The notes beneath the pieces are model-generated. The model was not told where the DNA came from. It saw only the letters and a program-made list of their open reading frames with translations, and did no database searches. This document shows, piece by piece, positions 41,799 through 49,295 of a stretch of DNA of 49,295 nt. Both the position numbers and the translations under genes were made by a program. This DNA comes from Alphaproteobacteria bacterium (GTDB taxonomy: Bacteria > Bacteroidota > Bacteroidia > Bacteroidales > FEN-979): positions 1 through 49,295 of the forward strand of contig SACF01000030.1 of assembly GCA_009928665.1 (NCBI GenBank), written 5' to 3'. Positions within the stretch are counted from its first letter, which is position 1, and each line of letters starts with the position of its first letter.

Positions 41799-44700
41799 AT
41801 GGCTTACAGAAAAGAGGGTCAAGTTAACAGCAGCTTCTCAAGAATAACGATCAGCCTTGCTTCACCCGAGAAAATTCTTGAAATGTCAAGCGGTGAGGTG
41901 CTGAAGCCTGAAACCATCAATTACAGGACCTATAAACCAGAACGTGACGGATTGTTTTGCGAGCGGATATTCGGGCCTGTGAAGGATTGGGAATGCCACT
42001 GCGGTAAGTATAAAAGGATTCGGTATAAAGGGATTGTCTGTGACCGTTGTGGTGTTGAAGTAACGGAAAAAAAAGTCAGAAGGGAGCGGATGGGACACAT
42101 ACAACTGGTGGTACCCGTAGCTCATATCTGGTTTTTTCGCTCTTTACCCAATAAGATCGGATCGTTGCTCGGATTGCCAACGAAAAAGCTTGAATCCATC
42201 ATTTACTACGAAAAATATGTGGTGATTAATCCGGGTATCAAGCAGGCTGACGGAATCAATTATCTCGACTTTCTTTCTGAAGAGGAGTACTTTGATATAA
42301 TGGATAAAATTTCGCAGGAGAATCAATATCTGGATGATTCCGACCCCAATAAGTTCGTTGCCAAAATGGGTGCGGAAGCGTTGTATGACCTCCTTTCACG
42401 GATCGATCTCGATAAGGAATCCTATGATCTGCGGTACAAAGCCAATACTGAGACCTCCCAGCAGCGCAAAGCCGAGGCTTTGAAACGGCTTCAGGTATTT
42501 GAATCGTTCCGTGATGCGCAAAAACGACTTGAAAACAGGCCGGAGTGGATGATTGTGAAAGTGGTGCCTGTGATCCCCCCTGAATTACGCCCCCTGGTGC
42601 CACTTGATGGCGGGCGGTTTGCTACCTCCGACCTGAACGATCTGTACCGACGGGTGATCATCAGGAATAACCGGTTGAAAAGGCTGATTGAAATCAAGGC
42701 CCCGGATGTGATCCTTCGCAATGAAAAACGTATGTTGCAGGAAGCCGTCGATTCTCTGTTTGACAACTCCCGCAAAGCAAGCGCTGTTAAAACTGAATCG
42801 AACAGAGCATTAAAATCACTTTCCGACAGTCTGAAAGGAAAGCAGGGACGGTTTCGTCAGAACCTGTTAGGTAAACGTGTTGACTATTCAGGCCGTAGTG
42901 TTATCGTCGTTGGCCCGGAATTGAAATTGAATGAATGCGGTTTGCCAAAGGAAATGGCATCAGAACTTTACAAGCCATTCATTATCAGAAAAATGTTGGA
43001 GCGCGGAATCGTAAAAACAGTAAAATCCGCGAAAAAAATTGTCGATCGGAAAGATCCGGTGGTATGGGATATACTTGAAAATATTCTGAAAGGTCATCCG
43101 GTGTTGCTCAATCGTGCACCAACCTTGCACCGGCTTGGCATTCAGGCGTTCCAGCCGAAACTGATCGAAGGTAAAGCGATCCAGCTTCACCCCTTGGTGT
43201 GTACCGCTTTCAATGCTGACTTCGATGGCGACCAGATGGCCGTTCACGTACCACTTGGAAATGCAGCCATTCTGGAAGCCCAGTTGCTGATGCTGGCCTC
43301 CCATAATATTCTCAACCCCGCTAACGGTGCCCCCGTTACTGTACCATCACAGGATATGGTGCTTGGGCTTTATTATATGACCAAAGCCCGTAAGAGTGAG
43401 AAAAATTTAATCGTGAAGGGGGAGGGAATGACCTTTTATTCACCGCAGGAGGTTATCATTGCCTATAATGAAAAAGCGGTTGACCTTCATGCAATAATAA
43501 ATGTGCGTCATACTTTCACGGAGAACCAGGATAAAGTTACCCGGATCATCGAAACCACGGTCGGCAGGGTGCTTTTCAATCAGGTTGTTCCGGAGGAATA
43601 CGGATACATCAACCAATTGCTCACGAAGAAATCGTTGCGTGACATCATCGGCCAGATCCTGAAAAAAACCGGAACTGCGAAGACAGCGAGGTTTCTTGAT
43701 GATATCAAGGATCTGGGATTTAAAATGGCATTCCAGGGAGGGCTCTCCTTTAACCTCGATGACGTTATCGTACCTCAGGTCAAGGAATCGCTGGTAACCA
43801 ACGCACGACAGGAAGTGGATGAGGTTGTGAATAATTACAACATGGGTTTTATCACCAACAATGAACGATACAACCAGATTATCGATATCTGGACCCATGC
43901 AAACTCCCAGCTTACAATTTCCTTGATGAATCAGTTGACGAAAGATAAACAGGGCTTCAACCCGGTTTATATGATGCTTGATTCCGGCGCACGTGGTTCC
44001 AAAGAGCAGATCCGACAGCTTTCAGGAATGCGTGGTTTGATGGCCAAGCCACAGAAATCAGGCGCTTCGGGAGGTGAGATCATTGAAAACCCGATCTTGT
44101 CGAATTTTAAAGAAGGGCTGTCGGTACTGGAGTATTTTATCTCGACCCATGGTGCCCGTAAAGGACTCGCCGACACTGCATTAAAGACGGCTGATGCCGG
44201 TTATCTGACCCGCCGCCTTGTGGATGTTTCCCAGGATGTGATCATCTCTGAAGAAGACTGCGGAACGCTTCGCGGATTGACCATCACCTCGCTTAAAAAG
44301 GCCGAAGAAGTCGTTGAATCACTTTATGACCGGATTTTGGGACGCGTATCGCTTCACGATATTCACCATCCACAGACCGGTGAATTGATTATTGCTGCCG
44401 GTAATGAAATTACCGAAGATATTGCCCAGATGATCGACAGCTCACCCCTTGAGGGAGTTGAAATCAGGTCGGTTTTGACCTGTGAATCCAAGAAGGGTGT
44501 TTGTGCCAAATGTTATGGGCGAAACCTCGCAACAGGAATGATGGTGCAGAAAGGTGAAGCCGTTGGGGTCATTGCAGCCCAGAGCATCGGAGAACCCGGT
44601 ACCCAGTTGACCCTGCGTACATTTCACGTTGGTGGGGTTGCCGGTGTTAACATTGCCAGCGCTTCAAGGATCGAAGCAAAATACGAAGGTTTACTTGAGA

Positions 44701-46085
44701 TCGATGAATTGAGATCGGTAGCATATACCAGTGAGTCAGGTGAGAAGTACGACATCGTGATCGGCCGGTCGGCCGAAATGCGTATCGTCGACCAGAATAC
44801 GCGGGTTGCCCTGACATCAGCCCATATACCTTATGGCGCCAGGTTGTTTTTCCAGCACGGTCAGACTGTTAAAAAAGGACAACTTATCAGCGACTGGGAC
44901 CCCTATAATGCTGTCATCCTTTCGGAGGTTACCGGTAAGGTAAGCTTTGAAAGTATCATCGAAAATGTGACTTTCAGGATTGAATCAGATGAGCAGACCG
45001 GTTATCACGAGAAGGTAGTCATCGAATCACGACAGAAAGCCAAGAACCCGGCTATCAACATCCTTTCTGCTTCCGGCGAAATTATCAAAGTTTATGATAT
45101 TCCGGTGGGTTCTCATATCATCATTGAAGAGGGCGCCAAAATCAAAGCCGGTGACATTCTGGTAAAGATTCCCCGTGCCATCGGGAAAGCAGGCGACATC
45201 ACGGGCGGTTTGCCCCGTGTAACGGAACTGTTCGAGGCCCGTAACCCGTCGGATCCTGCTGTGGTTTCTGAAATAGACGGGGTCGTTTCTTTTGCAAAAA
45301 AATTGAAACGGGGCAACCGTGAGGTCATTATCACCTCCAAAACAGGTGAAGAAAAACGGTACCTTATCCCGACTTCAAAACAGATCCTTGCCCAGGAGAA
45401 CGATTATGTCAGAGCAGGTACAGCGCTTTCTGACGGAGCCCTCACCCCGAGCGACATCCTTGCGATCAAGGGGCCAATGAAGGTACAGGAATACATTGTA
45501 AACGAAATTCAGGAAGTGTACCGTTTACAAGGTGTAAAGATTAATGACAAGCATTTTGAAACCATCGTCAGGCAGATGATGCGTAAAGTCGAAGTGGAAG
45601 ATCCCGGAGATTCAAGATTCCTTGAAGGCGAGCTTGTCAATAAAATCGATTTTCAGGATGAAAATGATTGGATCTATGGTAAAAAAGTCGTTGAGGATCC
45701 GGGTGATTCAACATCGCTGAAAGCCGGCCAGATTATCAGCGCACGCAAGCTCCGTGATGAAATTTCGATGCTGAAACGGAAAGATAAAAAGCTCGTGATC
45801 GCACGCGATGCGAAACCAGCTACCGCATTCCAGATACTCCAGGGAATCACAAGAGCCTCCTTGCAAACCAAAAGCTGGATCTCGGCGGCATCCTTCCAGG
45901 AAACCACTAAAGTCCTGACTCAGGCTGCCATCAACGCCCGCCAGGACGAACTTATCGGATTGAAGGAAAATGTAATCGTCGGCCACCTGATTCCGGCAGG
46001 AACAGGTTTGCGTGAATACGATAACCTGATTGTAGGAAGCAAAGAAGAGTATGAAATTCTTCTGGCTTCCAAGGAAGAAGAATAA
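41799..46085 (+). CDS. rpoC: RNA polymerase beta' subunit
   Basis: A 1428-residue beta' subunit. The zinc ribbon is [20 protein letters not shown], the catalytic magnesium loop [12 protein letters not shown], the second zinc site [16 protein letters not shown], and the jaw/trigger region includes GLRGLMAKP-like and [15 protein letters not shown]. 66 bases after rpoB. Length and order are standard; the two genes form one transcription unit. Confidence 0.98.
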   Translation: MAYRKEGQVNSSFSRITISLASPEKILEMSSGEVLKPETINYRTYKPERDGLFCERIFGPVKDWECHCGKYKRIRYKGIVCDRCGVEVTEKKVRRERMGHIQLVVPVAHIWFFRSLPNKIGSLLGLPTKKLESIIYYEKYVVINPGIKQADGINYLDFLSEEEYFDIMDKISQENQYLDDSDPNKFVAKMGAEALYDLLSRIDLDKESYDLRYKANTETSQQRKAEALKRLQVFESFRDAQKRLENRPEWMIVKVVPVIPPELRPLVPLDGGRFATSDLNDLYRRVIIRNNRLKRLIEIKAPDVILRNEKRMLQEAVDSLFDNSRKASAVKTESNRALKSLSDSLKGKQGRFRQNLLGKRVDYSGRSVIVVGPELKLNECGLPKEMASELYKPFIIRKMLERGIVKTVKSAKKIVDRKDPVVWDILENILKGHPVLLNRAPTLHRLGIQAFQPKLIEGKAIQLHPLVCTAFNADFDGDQMAVHVPLGNAAILEAQLLMLASHNILNPANGAPVTVPSQDMVLGLYYMTKARKSEKNLIVKGEGMTFYSPQEVIIAYNEKAVDLHAIINVRHTFTENQDKVTRIIETTVGRVLFNQVVPEEYGYINQLLTKKSLRDIIGQILKKTGTAKTARFLDDIKDLGFKMAFQGGLSFNLDDVIVPQVKESLVTNARQEVDEVVNNYNMGFITNNERYNQIIDIWTHANSQLTISLMNQLTKDKQGFNPVYMMLDSGARGSKEQIRQLSGMRGLMAKPQKSGASGGEIIENPILSNFKEGLSVLEYFISTHGARKGLADTALKTADAGYLTRRLVDVSQDVIISEEDCGTLRGLTITSLKKAEEVVESLYDRILGRVSLHDIHHPQTGELIIAAGNEITEDIAQMIDSSPLEGVEIRSVLTCESKKGVCAKCYGRNLATGMMVQKGEAVGVIAAQSIGEPGTQLTLRTFHVGGVAGVNIASASRIEAKYEGLLEIDELRSVAYTSESGEKYDIVIGRSAEMRIVDQNTRVALTSAHIPYGARLFFQHGQTVKKGQLISDWDPYNAVILSEVTGKVSFESIIENVTFRIESDEQTGYHEKVVIESRQKAKNPAINILSASGEIIKVYDIPVGSHIIIEEGAKIKAGDILVKIPRAIGKAGDITGGLPRVTELFEARNPSDPAVVSEIDGVVSFAKKLKRGNREVIITSKTGEEKRYLIPTSKQILAQENDYVRAGTALSDGALTPSDILAIKGPMKVQEYIVNEIQEVYRLQGVKINDKHFETIVRQMMRKVEVEDPGDSRFLEGELVNKIDFQDENDWIYGKKVVEDPGDSTSLKAGQIISARKLRDEISMLKRKDKKLVIARDAKPATAFQILQGITRASLQTKSWISAASFQETTKVLTQAAINARQDELIGLKENVIVGHLIPAGTGLREYDNLIVGSKEEYEILLASKEEE

Positions 46086-46095
46086 AACAAAGGAT

Positions 46096-46410
46096 ATGCA
46101 AGACATCAAAAATCCATCTGCAAACCAGATAAATATTGAGATATCTGATGAGGTCGGCGAAGGGATCTACTCAAACCTCGCGGTGATCACCCATTCTCCG
46201 GCTGAATTTATCATCGACTTTATTAAAATGATGCCCGGTGTACCTAAGGCCAAAGTGAAGTCGCGGATTATTCTGACCCCCCAGCATGCCAAACGACTCT
46301 ATAAAGCATTAAAGGATAATGTCTCGAAATATGAGGCCATGCATGGCGAGATAAGAGATTCGGAAGGGGAGATGCCTTTTAACCTGCCCATGCCCACCGC
46401 CCAGGCTTAA
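46096..46410 (+). CDS. DUF3467 protein
   Basis: A 104-residue protein: INIEISDEVGEGIYSNLAVITHSPAEFIIDF and MMPGVPKAKVKSRIILTPQHAKRLYKALKDNV are the DUF3467 core. Its function is unknown. It starts 10 bases after the rpoC stop and is probably on the same transcript, a neighbourhood typical of Bacteroidota. Start ATG 46096; a longer frame from 46051 lies inside rpoC. Confidence 0.9.
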   Translation: MQDIKNPSANQINIEISDEVGEGIYSNLAVITHSPAEFIIDFIKMMPGVPKAKVKSRIILTPQHAKRLYKALKDNVSKYEAMHGEIRDSEGEMPFNLPMPTAQA

Positions 46411-46440
46411 ACAAGCCATCGGGGTTATTATCTTTTTACT

Positions 46441-47301
46441 TTAATGCTTCAGCATGGTTGATTCGAATTCTTCGATGATCCGTGGAGTTTCATCAATTCC
46501 TGAATTCAAAATCTTCTGCTTGAGTGCATTATAATTTGCTTCATTAAAATTCCTGCTTCGCGAAAGGGCGTAAAGAGCCTGTGTAAATACTCCATTAATC
46601 TTGGCATTAACGATAACCGGTGTATACAGACTGTCGAGTTTAGGTTTGTTTTTAAGGGCCAGTTGAAAGATTCTTGAATCCACGTCCCAGGAGTAAAGCT
46701 CGAATATCTTCCAGTTGATTTTATCGAATATTTCCGCTTCCGGAACAGCATCAAAATACTGTTTAAGCGGTTCATTCACGGACTGATACGCACCTTGCAG
46801 ACGGTCGAAATACTGTAACATGAATTGCGGATCGCGGTTACCCTGCCGGTATTGTTCCATATACGCAGTATAACCTGCTCCCGGGGTCTTGGCTACATGG
46901 GCCATGTCAATATAATCCTGAACCTTGCGGGGCGCTCCGACCCTCAGGTGAACGACCTGACCTTCGGGATTAATGAAAAGCAGGGTAGGATAGGCCTTAA
47001 CCTGGTATTTCACCGCCAATTCCAATCCTTCACCTTTTTCCATATCGAAATGACAGCAAATGAATACTTTGTTGTAAAAATCTGCAATCGTATCATTGGT
47101 GAAGATCTTTGCGGCGATCCATTTGCAGGGTCCGCACCACGTGGTATAAGCATCCATGAAGATCATTTTATTCTGTTTCTTTGCGATGGAAATGATCTCA
47201 ATGAAAGGCTTTTCAACAAACTGGATTGAACGGTTCTGGCTCCGGAGTGAGCAAACGGGAAAGATAAATATAAAGATCAGGAGCAATGCTGGATGTTTCA
47301 T
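46441..47301 (-). CDS. Exported thioredoxin-fold protein
   Basis: A 286-residue protein. A signal peptide (about residues 1-21, LLLIFIFIFPVCS) precedes a thioredoxin domain with WCGPCK (55-60) and the cis-Pro segment AYPTLLFINPEG. The C-terminal half (from about 150) is helical, with TPR-like pairs (FMLQYFDRLQGAYQSVNEPLKQYF). A periplasmic thiol-disulfide reductase or chaperone is likely. Convergent with the rpoC transcript with a 30-base gap. Confidence 0.88.
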   Translation of the reverse strand: MKHPALLLIFIFIFPVCSLRSQNRSIQFVEKPFIEIISIAKKQNKMIFMDAYTTWCGPCKWIAAKIFTNDTIADFYNKVFICCHFDMEKGEGLELAVKYQVKAYPTLLFINPEGQVVHLRVGAPRKVQDYIDMAHVAKTPGAGYTAYMEQYRQGNRDPQFMLQYFDRLQGAYQSVNEPLKQYFDAVPEAEIFDKINWKIFELYSWDVDSRIFQLALKNKPKLDSLYTPVIVNAKINGVFTQALYALSRSRNFNEANYNALKQKILNSGIDETPRIIEEFESTMLKH

Positions 47302-47357
47302 GAGTTCTTTTTTTAGTAAACAGAATCTTCTTTAAAGATTGTACGAAGGTAATACCA

Positions 47358-47365
47358 TATATTTG
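47358..47365 (+). promoter_or_regulatory. -7 element upstream of the DUF2520 gene
   Basis: TATATTTG, exact TAnnTTTG, 23 bases before the GTG start. A good -33 box is not evident. Confidence 0.5.
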
Positions 47366-47388
47366 TATTTCGAAAAATATTCTTTCTG

Positions 47389-48174
47389 GTGATCGGCAAG
47401 ATTGTAATTTTGGGTGCAGGAAGGCTGGCAAGACATCTTGCACCGGCTTTTATAAAGAAAGGATATTTGATTTCGGGGATTTGGAATCGCTCCCCGGAGC
47501 ACGGAACTGAACTTGCCCGGTTGGCCAACACCCGCTTTATTGAAGATTTGTCGGAGCTTCCTGACGATGCTGATTTGTACCTGTGCGTTGTTTCTGATTC
47601 CGCCATCGCCGAGGTGGCTGCCGGTATTCCGGTTCACGACCGGCTCATCGTACACACTTCCGGATCGGTGTCAATAGATGTTTTAAGACCCTTTTCATGT
47701 GAAGTCGGAGTTTTTTATCCCTTACAAACTTTTTCAAATGACGCGGATGTTGACTTTGCAAGAGTACCGGTTTGCGTTGAATCAGCCTCAGTAAAAGGAA
47801 TGGATGCCCTCCTCACGCTTGGTCAAGCTATTTCGGGTCATGTTGTCCCGGTTAACAGCGACGACCGCCGGTTGCTTCACCTCAGCGCTGTTATGGTGTC
47901 GAATTTTACCAACTTTTTGTATACATTGGCCAGTGATCTGTTAAGTGAGAGCCAGCTTCCATCAGGGATTCTGAATGAACTGATTCTGCAGACCGCCAGG
48001 AATGCAACCCTCGGGCATCCCGGAAGGTTCCAGACAGGTCCGGCAATACGCAATGATAAAAATGTAATTGAAAATCAGCTTCAAATTCTCAGTAAGGATC
48101 CCGATACCCGGGAGATTTATCAGTTATTTACCGAGAATATTATTAAATATCACCGTAAACATGGCCAACTATAA
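47389..48174 (+). CDS. Rossmann-fold DUF2520 dehydrogenase-like protein
   Basis: A 261-residue protein with GTG start. IVILGAGRLARHLAPAF is the NAD(P)-binding GxGxxx loop of a Rossmann domain; LYLCVVSDSAIAEV and HTSGSVSIDVL follow; the C-terminal part (DDRRLLHLSAVMVSNFTNFLYTLA ... NATLGHPGRFQTGPAIRND) is DUF2520. The fold is that of ketopantoate-reductase and ProC-like enzymes; the substrate is unknown. First gene of a cluster with kdsC and a UbiA enzyme; overlaps kdsC by 14 bases. Confidence 0.88.
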   Translation: MIGKIVILGAGRLARHLAPAFIKKGYLISGIWNRSPEHGTELARLANTRFIEDLSELPDDADLYLCVVSDSAIAEVAAGIPVHDRLIVHTSGSVSIDVLRPFSCEVGVFYPLQTFSNDADVDFARVPVCVESASVKGMDALLTLGQAISGHVVPVNSDDRRLLHLSAVMVSNFTNFLYTLASDLLSESQLPSGILNELILQTARNATLGHPGRFQTGPAIRNDKNVIENQLQILSKDPDTREIYQLFTENIIKYHRKHGQL

Positions 48175-48682
48175 GGAATTTCTGAAAAACATAAAAGCCT
48201 TCGTTTTTGATTATGACGGCGTTCTGTCAGATGGATATGTCACTACGACCAATGACGGGGAGGTGTTTAGAACCACCAGCGTTAAAGATGGGTATGCGCT
48301 TCAGCTTGCCAGAAAAAAGGGATACAAGATCGCCGTAATTTCCGGAGCCAGATCTGAGGCGATGATCCACAGAATGAAAGCCCTGCATATCACCGATGTG
48401 TTTATGGGCGTCGATAATAAATTGGAAGTTTTCAATAGGTACCTCAAAGACAATGGTTTGAATTCTGAACAGGTTCTCTATATGGGTGATGACATTCCCG
48501 ATTATGAAGTGATGAAAGAGGCTGGAATTGCTACTTGTCCGGCTGATGCTGCAGAAGAGATCAAATCGGTGTCAAAATATATATCGCATCACAACGGAGG
48601 CAAAGGATGCGTTCGTGATGTAATTGAACAGGTTATGAAGGTACAGGATCAATGGATGCGTGATGATGGATACCATTGGTAA
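48161..48682 (+). CDS. kdsC: KDO 8-phosphate phosphatase (HAD family)
   Basis: A 173-residue HAD-IIIA phosphatase of KdsC length. FVFDYDGVLSDG carries the nucleophile and general acid aspartates, VISGARSEAMIHRM the Ser/Thr site, NKLEVFNRYL the lysine, and YMGDDIPDYEVM the metal-binding aspartates; the ending CVRDVIEQVM is KdsC-like. It hydrolyses KDO 8-phosphate in lipopolysaccharide core synthesis. Start at ATG 48161. Confidence 0.88.
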   Translation: MANYKEFLKNIKAFVFDYDGVLSDGYVTTTNDGEVFRTTSVKDGYALQLARKKGYKIAVISGARSEAMIHRMKALHITDVFMGVDNKLEVFNRYLKDNGLNSEQVLYMGDDIPDYEVMKEAGIATCPADAAEEIKSVSKYISHHNGGKGCVRDVIEQVMKVQDQWMRDDGYHW

Positions 48683-48717
48683 TGAAATTTTGAAACGGAA
48701 ACACAGGTCCCCATAAT

Positions 48718-49295
48718 ATGAATTCAAAAACCACGATCTCACAGAAAATAATTCTTCTGGCGCAACTATTCAGGGTTCCGATGATACTGATTATTGCAGG
48801 AACCCAATTACTTTTAAGGTTTTGCATCATCCAACCATTTTTGTATGATAAGCAACCCGGGGCTATTTCCGCTTTACCCGACTTTCTGATTCTGGTCCTC
48901 GTGACTGTCCTTCTTGCCGTCGGAGGGTACATCATAAACGATTATTTTGATGCAAAGATTGATGCCGTAAACCGCCCTTCAAAAGTGGCACTGAACAAAG
49001 TGATATCACCCCGGGGTGCCATAAAGGTACATATGACACTTCACGCCATCGCAGTGATCCTTGGTTTTTATCTTTCGTGGAGGATCCAGGCATTGACATT
49101 CGGCTTTATTTTTCTTTTAATTTCCACACTTCTCTGGATTTACTCTGCGAAATATAAAAGAGTGTTTTTATGGGGAAACCTGATCGTAGCGATTCTACCG
49201 GTGTTTATCGTTTTGATCGTATGGCTCTTTGAATTCTTCTGGCTTAGGCTCCATGCGGATGTGTTTTCCGCAGTCGTCAGCGATCTGAGCTGGGT
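48718..49295 (+). CDS. UbiA-family prenyltransferase (partial, runs off the window)
   Basis: About 192 codons are visible. After a short basic start come membrane helices (LILVLVTVLLAVGGYIIN, IAVILGFYLSW, FGFIFLLISTLLWIY) and the first Asp-rich motif NDYFDAKIDAVNRP, the diphosphate-binding signature of UbiA enzymes. Such genes behind DUF2520-kdsC in Bacteroidota are often annotated as geranylgeranylglycerol-phosphate geranylgeranyltransferase; the substrate cannot be told from the sequence. The second Asp motif lies beyond the end. Confidence 0.85.
   Translation, partial: MNSKTTISQKIILLAQLFRVPMILIIAGTQLLLRFCIIQPFLYDKQPGAISALPDFLILVLVTVLLAVGGYIINDYFDAKIDAVNRPSKVALNKVISPRGAIKVHMTLHAIAVILGFYLSWRIQALTFGFIFLLISTLLWIYSAKYKRVFLWGNLIVAILPVFIVLIVWLFEFFWLRLHADVFSAVVSDLSW

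Overview
The window comes from a Bacteroidota chromosome, probably Bacteroidales-like. The signs are a C-terminal type IX secretion (T9SS) sorting domain, FISUMP-type surface domains, promoters with the TAnnTTTG -7 element, a near absence of Shine-Dalgarno sites and a Bacteroidota-type tyrosine recombinase. I cannot give a genus. From about 28.5 kb onward is conserved housekeeping chromosome. From the start to about 28.3 kb is accessory DNA.

Layout. 1-3.5 kb: the end of a FISUMP surface protein, a lipoprotein gene, a T9SS-secreted protein and a frameshifted second FISUMP end; the two FISUMP ends and their downstream sequences form a diverged direct repeat. 3.58-5.09 kb: a compact three-gene operon (GIY-YIG-like nuclease, one-helix membrane protein, caspase-like protease), which I read as a candidate defence or cell-death cassette. 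5.2-10.4 kb: radC, an AlbA/HATPase gene, an ArdC-like gene, a zinc-knuckle microprotein, a 44-residue microprotein and a 136-residue protein. Most are single-gene units with their own terminators, and their upstream regions are assembled from three repeated modules (two upstream-region repeats and one short leader that ends 6-7 nt before the ATG).

10.4-27.1 kb: a phage-type late region in three transcription units, each starting with the same promoter (GTCCTTTA, 18-19 nt, then a TACTATTG-like box) set so that transcription should begin at the ATG. It encodes a portal-like protein, a DUF6712-like protein, a lysis cassette (small membrane proteins, GH108 muramidase, a probable one-protein spanin), neck/tail-completion-like proteins, a tape measure, distal tail proteins and tail fibres. 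No terminase, major capsid, prohead protease or recognisable tail-tube gene is present. An AT-rich cargo gene sits between units one and two. A tyrosine recombinase gene lies at the right edge, next to the 3' end of a tRNA-Val gene, with repeated 9-mers between them that look like recombinase sites.

28.5-49.3 kb: a dipeptidyl-peptidase IV-like protease; rpsU, xerC-like, hpf; then tRNA-Thr, Tyr, Gly, Thr, tuf, tRNA-Trp, secE, nusG, rplK, rplA, rplJ, rplL, rpoB, rpoC, the conserved translation and transcription block. After it come a DUF3467 gene, a thioredoxin-fold lipoprotein/secreted protein on the minus strand, and a DUF2520 - kdsC - UbiA-family cluster that runs off the window.
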